DNA of 64,000 nucleotides from Arundinibacter roseus (GTDB lineage: Bacteria > Bacteroidota > Bacteroidia > Cytophagales > Spirosomataceae). Positions within the stretch are counted from its first letter, which is position 1, and each line of letters starts with the position of its first letter. The position numbers were made by a program, and so were the translations under genes. The stretch covers positions 1-64,000 of the forward strand of contig NZ_SMJU01000003.1 in NCBI RefSeq assembly GCF_004348825.1, written 5' to 3'. Below the pieces are notes generated by a model. It did no database searches. It saw only the letters and a program-made list of their open reading frames with translations, and was not told the DNA's origin. Of this stretch, positions 25,559 through 34,229 are shown piece by piece.

Positions 25559-28500
25559 TTATTTCTTCCGACGCTTTTTCTTCGTTTCCTCCACAGGTGC
25601 AGGAGCTTCTTTTACCGTCAAATCCTTCACCCGAATATTCCGAAACTTCACCACCGTTCCGTGGCCCAAAAACCCGATATGACCCGTGGGATTAGTCAGG
25701 CCGGGATGATCTTTTTTGTCGGCTGTTCCGTTTTTGGTAGCTTCTGCCAAATCGCCGTCAATGATCGTAGTTCCGTTCAAGATTACCTTTATTTTATTGC
25801 CTTGAAGGATTACCTCTTCTGAATTCCATTCGCCAACGGGTTTCAGGGCACCGCGTTTGGCGGGGATAATGCCGTACACCGACCCATGATACTGATAGGG
25901 TTGCAGGTTAGCATAAATGGGCGCGGTATCGTCCAGAATCTGTAACTCGGCAGCGCCCACGTAAGCGGCATCGCCCGAAAGCGGAGCACGAATGCCCAAA
26001 CCGTTGTTGGCACCGGGCGTCAGCTGAAAGTCAAACCGAAAATTGAAATCCTGGTATTGCTCCTTCGTATATAGATTTCCGTTGCCGCGACCCGTGGGAC
26101 GGGTCACCAGGACACCTTCCTCGATGACATAATCCTGCGTATTTCCGGTCCATTCGTGCATGTTGGTACCGTCAAAAAGTAGTTTAAAACCAGCTAGTTT
26201 TTCATCTTCCGGAAGCACAAACGGCTCGGGGCGGGCAAGCTCTTTGACATAAATATCCCGGTAGTAGACCTGCGTTCCATGGGCCTGTAATTCAAGTTGT
26301 TCCGTAGGAAAAATCGGCAGATTTTTATCCCAATAGTTTTCCAGGATTACGTTTTCAACCACCCGAATACCATTTAAATCGACGGTTACCCGGTCGCCAA
26401 TCATTTTGATATAAAATGTATTCCATTCGCCCACGGCGTTATCGGCTACCTGCGAAGGCTTACTTTCATTTTTCTGATTATTGTACAATCCACCCGAGCC
26501 CACCTGTGCGCCCACGCTCACACGGGAGGTATCCCAAATCTGCACCTGTGGGGTGCCCCGCAGGTAGATTCCGGCATCGCCTTCGGGTTCGATTTTCCAG
26601 TCTACGTACATTTCAAAATCGCCATATTTTTTCTCGGTACATAGATTATCTCCCTTTCCGGTAAAGACCAGTTCGCCATTCTTCACCACCCATCCGGTAC
26701 GCATCTTTTCGTCCGCAAGGGCTTGTTTGGCGCGAAGCGAATCGGCAGGCATGTTGGCGCGTTTGATGGGGTTTTCGACGAGTCCTTTCCAGCCGGTCAA
26801 ATCTTTTCCGTTAAAAATTGCCTCAAAACCATCGCCTTTAGGCAGCTCCGAAAGGTGCTTGCGTATGGCCTCTTTTTGGTACTCACTATCTTGTCCGGCC
26901 AGCACCTGCATGGTTTTGTTAAGAAGGCCGCTCACCACCGAACCATTCCAGTCGGGGTTGGCCAGGGCAATACTCATGACGGCCTGTGCGGCAGCCTGCT
27001 GCACGGGTGCATCGTCAAGGTATTTGCCAGCTACAACCAGGGACTCAAAGGTTTTATTTTTTTGTAATTCTTTCAAAACCAGCTGTTTCTGTTCAGCTGT
27101 TTTGACGAAAGTCAGTGCTTTGCGTAGCGACAGAACTTTCTGAACGGGAGTGGCCGGCGAGCTGCTGATACTTTTCACAAATCCTTTCAGAGCCGCATCG
27201 CGGTAGCTGTCGTTGGTTGTGGTTGTTCCAATTGTATATAGTTCTCCGGCTGCTTCCTGCGTAGACCAGGACGCCAGCGAACCAATAGCTGCCTGCTGCA
27301 TTTGCTGATCGGAACTTTTGTAGGCAGTCGTTACGGCAGTCAATGCTTTCTTACCCCCAATTGCCGCCAAAATGGGCAAATATGCCGAGGGCATAGGAGC
27401 GGAGGCCATTTGCTGCATCACGCGATCCGTTTGCTGATCCACTTTTCCTGCCGACCCAATCGTCGCTTTAATTGCTTCCTGCACCGATACCTGATGACCC
27501 GCATCGGTGGTCGTATTCAGCAGGGTAAAAAGTTGGGGTAAATCCTGACCGGTAGCGACCTGTTTCAAAGCCGTAAAGGCGGCTGTTTTCACGTCTGCAT
27601 TCGGGCTTTTGAGCAGGGCCGAAATGACGCTCATCTGCGTATCAGCCCGGCGGGCAGCCAGAATTTCAACAAAAGCTACCTGCGCTGCCGGCACAAGCGA
27701 CGGAGTTGCGGCCGCCACCTGATCGACAACTTTTGAGCCTTTCATGGACAAAATGGCTGTTTTTACCGCCCGAATTGTTTCGCTGTTTCCGGATTTGAGC
27801 AGAGGTAGAAAGGCAGGGATAGCACTTTCATCTCCGATTTTTCCAGCCGCATCAATTGCTGCCAGCTGAACGCTTTGGTCTTTGGCTGAAAGCAATTTAA
27901 GGATGGCAGGCAGGGCCGCTTTGGCATTGATCTTTCCAAAATAACTCATAACATCCGCCTTCACCGCCGGAGAACCTTTGGCCAGCGTTTTTAGTAGCAG
28001 CGCTGTATTTGCCGGGCTTGCCAGAGGTTGCAGGTATTTCAGGGCCGCGGCACGATATTCTCCGTCGGCACTTTCGGCAGCTTTTACCAGAATAGTTGCT
28101 CCGGCCTCGCCTGTGGCATCAGCCAGAAGTTTGAGTGCGGCCGTGCGGGTAGCTGTTTGTGTAGCAGCCGTCGTTTGGTTGAGCAGCGTTTGAGCGGCTT
28201 TGGCTACGGCGGCGTTTTCTCCTTTGGCCAGTCTGAGGGTCAGATACCGAAGGTAGTAGGCCGTACCGTTGGACTCGCTGTATACGTAGCCGCTCTTTTG
28301 TGCAGCCTGTTGCAGCAGGTTTTCTGAGGACGGCATGGCCAGCTGAGCCAGGGTATAATTAGCCGTATTTTTAACTATTGGATCCTCGTTTGCAGCCAGG
28401 CGCTCCACAACGGGTGCCGCCTCAGGGTAGGGCATATCGCCCAAAGCTTCCATAAACGACAGGTGATTGTCTCCCCAGGGTTTTTCCAGCGCCGCCATCA

Positions 28501-29023
28501 GGGCCTGACCGGCTTGTGGAGTTGCGGCTTTTGCCAGCGCGCGGGCAGCGGGCCCGGCCAGTTCTTTATCTTCTAAAAAAGTAATCAGGGTTGGAACTGC
28601 TTCGGCTTTTGCAACCTGCTGCAACTGAAAAAGGACAAAAGCCTGATTAGTTTTATCGGTCAATTTGGGCAAGGCCTGCGCGTATGCTTCGGAGGCTAGT
28701 TGGCGCCAGGCTTCTTTACCGGGTTGGGTAACGTAGTAAGTAAATCCACCGATGGCATATTGAATCGCCGAGTTGTCGCCGTGGCCGGTTGGATAAAGCC
28801 GCGAGATAAGCAGCGCCAGGCCGTCTTTGCCCAGGGCAGCTGTTTCTTCAGCATTTTTGGCCAGCGCTTTGGCGTCTTTGGCAGGCATTTGGGCCAGCAG
28901 ATCCGCGATGCGCGTGGCGGTGGTTCGATTTGTGTTTAGTTGCTGCGCCCAGGCGGGAGTCAGCAGCAGGCAAAACAGGATGGTATTAAAGATATATTTT
29001 TTCACTTCTTTGGGTAGTTTCAT
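25559..29023 (-). CDS. Secreted HEAT-repeat protein with two DUF1080 (3-keto-glycoside hydrolase/lyase-like) domains
   Basis: A 1154-residue exported protein with a signal peptide of about 26 residues ending AWAQ. About 700 residues of Ala/Leu-rich HEAT-like repeats come next. Two DUF1080 domains follow, at about 740-940 (FEAIFNGKDLTGWKG) and about 948-1135 (FKLLFDGTNMHEWTG). Each has the concanavalin-like beta-sandwich signatures (GNLYTKEQYQDFNFRF, GHIGFLGHG). DUF1080 proteins include enzymes that act on 3-keto-glycosides after a dehydrogenase has oxidised C3. The protein ends with a basic tail (KKKRRKK). It is last in the eight-gene minus-strand locus, 66 bp after a Gfo/Idh/MocA oxidoreductase that could supply that oxidation. 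The role of the HEAT platform is unknown. Confidence 0.85.
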   Translation of the reverse strand: MKLPKEVKKYIFNTILFCLLLTPAWAQQLNTNRTTATRIADLLAQMPAKDAKALAKNAEETAALGKDGLALLISRLYPTGHGDNSAIQYAIGGFTYYVTQPGKEAWRQLASEAYAQALPKLTDKTNQAFVLFQLQQVAKAEAVPTLITFLEDKELAGPAARALAKAATPQAGQALMAALEKPWGDNHLSFMEALGDMPYPEAAPVVERLAANEDPIVKNTANYTLAQLAMPSSENLLQQAAQKSGYVYSESNGTAYYLRYLTLRLAKGENAAVAKAAQTLLNQTTAATQTATRTAALKLLADATGEAGATILVKAAESADGEYRAAALKYLQPLASPANTALLLKTLAKGSPAVKADVMSYFGKINAKAALPAILKLLSAKDQSVQLAAIDAAGKIGDESAIPAFLPLLKSGNSETIRAVKTAILSMKGSKVVDQVAAATPSLVPAAQVAFVEILAARRADTQMSVISALLKSPNADVKTAAFTALKQVATGQDLPQLFTLLNTTTDAGHQVSVQEAIKATIGSAGKVDQQTDRVMQQMASAPMPSAYLPILAAIGGKKALTAVTTAYKSSDQQMQQAAIGSLASWSTQEAAGELYTIGTTTTNDSYRDAALKGFVKSISSSPATPVQKVLSLRKALTFVKTAEQKQLVLKELQKNKTFESLVVAGKYLDDAPVQQAAAQAVMSIALANPDWNGSVVSGLLNKTMQVLAGQDSEYQKEAIRKHLSELPKGDGFEAIFNGKDLTGWKGLVENPIKRANMPADSLRAKQALADEKMRTGWVVKNGELVFTGKGDNLCTEKKYGDFEMYVDWKIEPEGDAGIYLRGTPQVQIWDTSRVSVGAQVGSGGLYNNQKNESKPSQVADNAVGEWNTFYIKMIGDRVTVDLNGIRVVENVILENYWDKNLPIFPTEQLELQAHGTQVYYRDIYVKELARPEPFVLPEDEKLAGFKLLFDGTNMHEWTGNTQDYVIEEGVLVTRPTGRGNGNLYTKEQYQDFNFRFDFQLTPGANNGLGIRAPLSGDAAYVGAAELQILDDTAPIYANLQPYQYHGSVYGIIPAKRGALKPVGEWNSEEVILQGNKIKVILNGTTIIDGDLAEATKNGTADKKDHPGLTNPTGHIGFLGHGTVVKFRNIRVKDLTVKEAPAPVEETKKKRRKK

Positions 29024-29089
29024 GAGGCATTAGGACAAACTTAACGGGGAAAAGTAAAGACAGTAAATCTTGCTTTTCACAAAACTTTC

Positions 29090-30370
29090 TTACACGTTCC
29101 AGGGTGCGCGCATGGGTTGGTCAATGAGACGGTTGGCACCTTCATCGTCGATAAACTGTTGTTTTACCGGATCAAACGACAGCGATCTTCCCAGCCGCAG
29201 AGCGGCCAGTCCCATGTTTACAATCGTGCAGGAACGGTGGCCGTTTTCTTCGTTGAGCGCAAATTTCTGCCGTTTTTTCACTGCTTCCACAAAATCTGTC
29301 ACCTGAGGCTCAGGATCGGGAAAAGCGGCTAATTTTTTCTCAAAATCAGGAATGTCGCAACGGAAACCATTATACACGTTGCCTTTGGGACCGGCAATGT
29401 AGGGCGCGTTTACGTCTTTTCCTTCGCCGTCAAGAATAATCTTGCAGCCATCTTCGTAGGTAAATTCAATCCGTCGCCAGGTGCCTACGGCGTCGGTATG
29501 CTGTTGAGGAGCGTCTACTTCTACCCGCACGGGGCTTGTGTGATCTTTTCCCAGAAAATACTGAATCGGGTCGATGTAGTGCTGTCCCATGTCGCCGAGT
29601 CCGCCACCGTCGTAATCCCAGTAGCCGCGGAACGTCCCGTGGGTGCGGTGTGCGTTGTAGGGTTTGTAGGGTGCAGGGCCCAGCCACTGATCGTAGTCGA
29701 GTTCAGCCGGCACGGCCTGCGGTGTGAGATCCGTTTTGCCTACCCAGTAAAACTTCCAGTCAAAACCCGTATGCTTTCCAACGGTGACCGTCAGGGGCCA
29801 GCCCAGCATGCCGCTATCGACGAGTTTTTTGATGGGTTTTACGGTGGTGTTCATTCCGTAAAAATTGGATTCAAACCGAAACCAGGTATTGAGCCGGAAA
29901 ATACGCCCGTGCTGCTGTACGGCCTCCATCACTCGTTTGCCTTCCCCGATGGTGCGGGTCATGGGTTTTTCGCACCAGATATCTTTTCCGGCACGGGCGG
30001 CGTCGGCGGCCATAATGCCGTGCCAGTGCGGGGGCGTGGCAATGTGAACAATATCCACTTCTGGAAGCTGAATCAGTTCTCGGTAATCGCTGAATGTTTT
30101 GGTGCCTTTATCAAGCTTGGCTAGGGTAGAGGAAAGATGTCTTTTGTCTACATCACAAATGGCCACCACGCGGGTGCCGGCGTAGGGAATGTGGCCTTGT
30201 CCCATCCCACCCACTCCAATGATGCCTTTGGTCAGCTGATCGCTTGGCGCCAGAAACCCTTTCCCCAACACGTGGCGGGGAACAATGCTAAAAGCGGCCA
30301 GAGTAGCGGCGGTTCCTTTGACGAAGTCGCGCCTGGAAATTCCTTTTTTCGTAAAATCTTTTTCTTGCAT
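29090..30370 (-). CDS. Tat-exported Gfo/Idh/MocA-family oxidoreductase
   Basis: A 426-residue NAD(P)-dependent sugar oxidoreductase. The ATG at 30370 is chosen over an upstream in-frame TTG because it places a twin-arginine motif (SRRDFVKG, Arg13-Arg14) at the normal position. A Rossmann motif GVGGMGQGH (52-60), the EKPMTRT signature and the C-terminal GFO_IDH_MocA domain follow. Twin-arginine export of these proteins means the cofactor is loaded before secretion. In this locus it precedes a double DUF1080 protein, matching the dehydrogenase-plus-DUF1080 pairing known from 3-keto-glycoside pathways. Glycosidase activity of the GH109 type is an alternative. Confidence 0.88.
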   Translation of the reverse strand: MQEKDFTKKGISRRDFVKGTAATLAAFSIVPRHVLGKGFLAPSDQLTKGIIGVGGMGQGHIPYAGTRVVAICDVDKRHLSSTLAKLDKGTKTFSDYRELIQLPEVDIVHIATPPHWHGIMAADAARAGKDIWCEKPMTRTIGEGKRVMEAVQQHGRIFRLNTWFRFESNFYGMNTTVKPIKKLVDSGMLGWPLTVTVGKHTGFDWKFYWVGKTDLTPQAVPAELDYDQWLGPAPYKPYNAHRTHGTFRGYWDYDGGGLGDMGQHYIDPIQYFLGKDHTSPVRVEVDAPQQHTDAVGTWRRIEFTYEDGCKIILDGEGKDVNAPYIAGPKGNVYNGFRCDIPDFEKKLAAFPDPEPQVTDFVEAVKKRQKFALNEENGHRSCTIVNMGLAALRLGRSLSFDPVKQQFIDDEGANRLIDQPMRAPWNV

Positions 30371-30476
30371 AAGGATTGAATACTTGAATATCCCGCCCAA
30401 AGCACACCTGAAAAACAGGCGGTTTGAGCGGGAAATAGATATTTTTAAAGGTTAAGCAAATGAATTTATCGACAAA

Positions 30477-31628
30477 TTACACTTTTAGAAATAATTTATT
30501 GCGATGCAGAATCCACATAAATACCCATTGAATGAAAATATAGGCTACCACCGCGCCAACAATTTGTACCGGTTCTGAAAAAAAGCTCAGCAAGCCCCCA
30601 AAGAGCGCATCGGCGGTAAAGGAAAAATCAATGAATTTTTTGACCATATAAATCACAATGGAGTTCATGCCGATGACCACAAAGAAGAAAGTCCAAGAGC
30701 GAAATTGCAACACATCAATGACACCGTAGAATAGTGCCAGCAATAAAAAACTTAACCCACCGGTCAGCAGCACAAAAGAGCTTGTCCAGATATTTTTATT
30801 TATTGGAAAAAACAAATTCCAAACCAAAGCCAGCCCCACGCAAACCACGCCGGCTGCCAACAGGAGCCAAACTTTGCGGGCCGGGGCCACCTGCTGTGGG
30901 GAAAGCCGCAGGAATTTTCCGGCAAAAATTCCGAGTAAACCCGTGGCAATGGCGGGTAGGGTAGAAATCAATCCTTCGGGATCATGGATTTTGTTGTGCA
31001 ATCGACCGGGCACCAGGAGCTGATCCAGATAACTTGCCGGATTGCACTCAATAGTCAACAAACCAGCACCGCAGTCAGGCACCGGGAAAAGAGTCATAAA
31101 GGCCCAATATCCCAGCAGTATTCCCCCAAACCAGACGTAAAGTGCACGCGTAGGGCTGTAAATGTAGAGCAGCTGCGCAAACATTCCGGCCAGACCGATG
31201 CGGCCCAACACGCTCGGGTAGCGCATATCTGCCCATTCGGTTTTGAATAAACCATTGTTGTACAAAATTCCCAGCGCTACCAGAATCAGACCCCGCTGCA
31301 CGGCTTTGCGGGCCAGGCGCGAGCGTGAGTAGCCGTTAGCCAGGCGGCTATCCATCGAAAATGGCGTAGACACACCCGCCATAAAAATAAAGAGCGGGAA
31401 AATCAGGTCGTAGGCCCGAAAGCCGTGCCATTCGGGATGATGTAGCTGATTATCTATGCTTTGCAGCCACACCCAGCCCGTGGCGGCAGTAAGGGCATGA
31501 ACAAGCTGCCCGCCGCCAGTAATCCAGAACATGTCGAATCCCCGCAGGGTATCGAGCGATTGCAGACGTTGGGGCGCCACTCGTGTAGGGGCGTTTGCCG
31601 GAATTTTGGTGGTTTGAACAGTTGTCAT
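30477..31628 (-). CDS. DUF5009/heparan-alpha-glucosaminide acetyltransferase-like membrane protein
   Basis: A 383-residue multi-spanning protein with about ten hydrophobic helices. The family start LQSLDTLRGFDMFWI is present, followed by LHHPEWHGFRAYDLIFPLFIF with a conserved His/Asp pair. It resembles the transmembrane acetyltransferases related to human HGSNAT, which move acetyl groups across the membrane onto amino sugars. Its start overlaps the stop of the PIG-L deacetylase gene by one base (TAATG), so the two are translationally coupled. That link suggests paired removal and addition of acetyl groups on a glycan (inference). Confidence 0.82.
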   Translation of the reverse strand: MTTVQTTKIPANAPTRVAPQRLQSLDTLRGFDMFWITGGGQLVHALTAATGWVWLQSIDNQLHHPEWHGFRAYDLIFPLFIFMAGVSTPFSMDSRLANGYSRSRLARKAVQRGLILVALGILYNNGLFKTEWADMRYPSVLGRIGLAGMFAQLLYIYSPTRALYVWFGGILLGYWAFMTLFPVPDCGAGLLTIECNPASYLDQLLVPGRLHNKIHDPEGLISTLPAIATGLLGIFAGKFLRLSPQQVAPARKVWLLLAAGVVCVGLALVWNLFFPINKNIWTSSFVLLTGGLSFLLLALFYGVIDVLQFRSWTFFFVVIGMNSIVIYMVKKFIDFSFTADALFGGLLSFFSEPVQIVGAVVAYIFIQWVFMWILHRNKLFLKV

Positions 31629-34123
31629 TAGTCGCCGATAGAAAGCAGGTTTACAAAAAGTCGATAAGCCCCCGGCACCCCCGCGGGGAGTTCTCTAAAC
31701 CAGGACAAACTGGTGTAGACGTAGTTTCCTTTGCCATAGCGGGCTACCAGAATACCGCCATCCAGGGGCGGGCTGTTGGGATCGTTGGAAGAAATAACGG
31801 CTTCGTATTCAGGAGCCCAATTCTGCGGAAAATATAATCCACGCTCTTGTACCCAGCTGTTGAAATCGTCAGCCGTAATTTTGTTTGGTGAATTCAGCAC
31901 CGCACTTTCGGGTTTGATAAACCGTACTTCGGAAGTCTCCTCCGTGATGCGGTCGCGGGTAAGTTCAAAAGGGTAGGGGCCCAGTTCAGTTGTTTTTAAG
32001 CCCATATTGGTATTATATTGTACCACCAGATTGCCGCCATTTTCGACGTATTTCAGCAACGCTGCCTGATGATGTTTCATGCGTTCGTTGGTATTATACG
32101 CCCGAACGCCGGTAATGATGGCATCAAATGTTCCCAGCTTTTCGGGCGTCATGTCCTGATCTTCAAGCAGTGTGACGCGGTAGCCGATTTGCCGCAAACT
32201 CTGCGGAATCAAGTCTCCTGCGCCCATGATATAGCCAATGTTGGTACCTTTTTTAACCAGATCCAGCTTGACGGCTTTGGTCGAGGCGGTGGGGAAAAAC
32301 ACCTGTGCCGGAATGTGCGTGTAGCTGATCAGGCCAAAGCTTTTGTCGTATTCTTTGCCTTCCAGCGTTACGACGGCCCGGACGTTGGCCTCCTGCGGGT
32401 CTGCGGGGGGAAAGAGCTGAAATTCTACGGTCTGCTCAGCGCCTTTTTCCTGTATAGCAAAGGGGACTTTTTCGGGAATGGATTTCCATCCTGTGGGTAG
32501 TGCCAGTTTTACTTCACCCGAGCAGTTATCTTTTCCAGCTTTGATCGTCACATCAACTTTCCGTGGTTCGGCTGTGTCAAACATGTACACTTCCTGGGCA
32601 ATTGTGGCAAATACCGGAGGAGTTACTACCAACGGCTGATAAATTTCACCCAAAACAGGATCTTTTTTCTTGAAAACCACCGGAACATCCACGCGCAGAG
32701 GTTGTCCCGCTACGAGCAAATCAAAGGTCACCAGGGCAACGGGGGGATTTTCGGGTAAGCCGATTTCCTGCAAATTATCGACCGAAAACAGCCCCGCGTA
32801 CCCAATTTCCTTACGCAGCCAATACGGTTGGGAAATGGGAGTTTTAGCAGGAATGAGTGCGTTGGTTTCAAAGGTTAGGTCCTGATTATACGCCAGCGAC
32901 GCACGGATGACAGAATCTTTTGATGCAAAAGGCAGTTTAATTTTTTCCAGCGAAACCGGCACCGATGAGCGGTTGATGGCTTCTACCGTGAGGGGTAAAG
33001 TAGCGCCGGGCGGGTAGGCAAATTCGGTGGCCGTTACTTCAAGATAAAGCCCCATTGAATTTTTTATCAGCTCCTGAACGTCGGCTAGTTTGGATGTTTT
33101 CCAGAAGCCATCCGGTAATTTTTGTAACTCCGAGCGGATTGACAGCAGCAGCGGTACGCTTCCGGCGGGGTTGGTGGCGTCAAATTCTCTGGCAGCCTGC
33201 TGTACGAGCTGTTCAATTTTGGCGCTGCCTTTCACCCGTTTCCACGACGTATCGATACCTTCAAACAGGTCGGTCATGGTTTTGTCGCCTTTGGTGTGCT
33301 GGAAATATTCTACCGATGTTCCGCGCGTACCGACCGAGCCAAAACCCTGACTTCGGTGCATGCTGCGGCTTTCTGCCGAAAGCTCGCCGTAGGATTTTCC
33401 AAGCAGGGGATTATACCCACCCAAATCGATTTGCAGATACTGTCCCGCATTTTTTATAAACTCAGCCCGATTGGTTATCGACCACATGCTGATATTCCAA
33501 AGGAGTCGTTTGGCTTGCCAGGGTTCAACGAATTTGAGTTGTTCGGGAAAACGTTTTGGATCGGCAGCAGCGTCAAATGCTTCCTCGGCCAGAATGGATG
33601 AGGCGCTGTGGTGGCCGTGCCCGGCCCGGCTGTCAGGCGGAAAACGCGTTACGATTACGTCGGGTTTCACCTGCCGGATCACCCACACGGCATCGGCCAG
33701 GAGTTGTTCTTTTTCCCAAATCATAAAGGCCTCCTGCGGATTTTTAGAAAACCCAAAGTCGTTGGCGCGGGAAAAAAACTGCCGCCCGCCATCGACTCTT
33801 CGGGCCTGCAGTAGTTCCTGCGTACGAATCATCCCCAATTGCTCGCGGATTTGCGGTCCGATGAGGTTTTGGCCGCCGTCGCCTCGGGTGAGCGCCAGGT
33901 AATTGGTATTGTATAATTTTTCATTGGCCATGTAGGCAATAAAGGTCGTGTTCTCATCGTCGGGGTGAGCCGCCATGTACAACACATTGCCCAGCACATT
34001 GAGTTTTTTGATGTCCTGTGCCAGTTTGGAAGATGGCAATCGCTGCGGTGCCTGAGCGGTCAGGGTGCCCCAGCCGAAGGTAAAGATTAGCCAAAGCCCC
34101 GCTTTAAGTATTTTGTTATGCAT
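31628..34123 (-). CDS. Secreted PIG-L/LmbE-family deacetylase, multidomain
   Basis: An 831-residue exported protein with a signal peptide of about 24 residues. The N-terminal PIG-L domain (about 40-290) carries the zinc and catalytic motif AHPDDE (52-57) and the second ligand block GHGHHSAS. This is the signature of N-acetylglucosaminide deacetylases. The middle (about 350-600) looks beta-rich. The C-terminal 200 residues (GYIMGAGDLIPQSL ... ENGGNLVVQYNTN) resemble a ThuA/glutamine-amidotransferase-like fold. Length is about three times that of the core family. It is coupled to the DUF5009 gene by a one-base overlap and lies 106 bp after SusD. Confidence 0.88.
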   Translation of the reverse strand: MHNKILKAGLWLIFTFGWGTLTAQAPQRLPSSKLAQDIKKLNVLGNVLYMAAHPDDENTTFIAYMANEKLYNTNYLALTRGDGGQNLIGPQIREQLGMIRTQELLQARRVDGGRQFFSRANDFGFSKNPQEAFMIWEKEQLLADAVWVIRQVKPDVIVTRFPPDSRAGHGHHSASSILAEEAFDAAADPKRFPEQLKFVEPWQAKRLLWNISMWSITNRAEFIKNAGQYLQIDLGGYNPLLGKSYGELSAESRSMHRSQGFGSVGTRGTSVEYFQHTKGDKTMTDLFEGIDTSWKRVKGSAKIEQLVQQAAREFDATNPAGSVPLLLSIRSELQKLPDGFWKTSKLADVQELIKNSMGLYLEVTATEFAYPPGATLPLTVEAINRSSVPVSLEKIKLPFASKDSVIRASLAYNQDLTFETNALIPAKTPISQPYWLRKEIGYAGLFSVDNLQEIGLPENPPVALVTFDLLVAGQPLRVDVPVVFKKKDPVLGEIYQPLVVTPPVFATIAQEVYMFDTAEPRKVDVTIKAGKDNCSGEVKLALPTGWKSIPEKVPFAIQEKGAEQTVEFQLFPPADPQEANVRAVVTLEGKEYDKSFGLISYTHIPAQVFFPTASTKAVKLDLVKKGTNIGYIMGAGDLIPQSLRQIGYRVTLLEDQDMTPEKLGTFDAIITGVRAYNTNERMKHHQAALLKYVENGGNLVVQYNTNMGLKTTELGPYPFELTRDRITEETSEVRFIKPESAVLNSPNKITADDFNSWVQERGLYFPQNWAPEYEAVISSNDPNSPPLDGGILVARYGKGNYVYTSLSWFRELPAGVPGAYRLFVNLLSIGD

Positions 34124-34229
34124 GGTTTAGAAATAAAATCAGTATAAAGTACGTTCGGAGCCCCCGATCCGGGCTACTGTTTACCCGAATCGGGGAAGTA
34201 AAAAAGAGGACGGTTTCGTATAGAAAAGG

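Noticed and set aside
29498-30124. 208-codon plus-strand frame
   Set aside because: It is entirely antisense to the well-supported Gfo/Idh/MocA gene and has no recognisable domain.
30371-30400. TTG-initiated extension of the oxidoreductase
   Set aside because: The ATG at 30370 puts the twin-arginine motif at the usual place.
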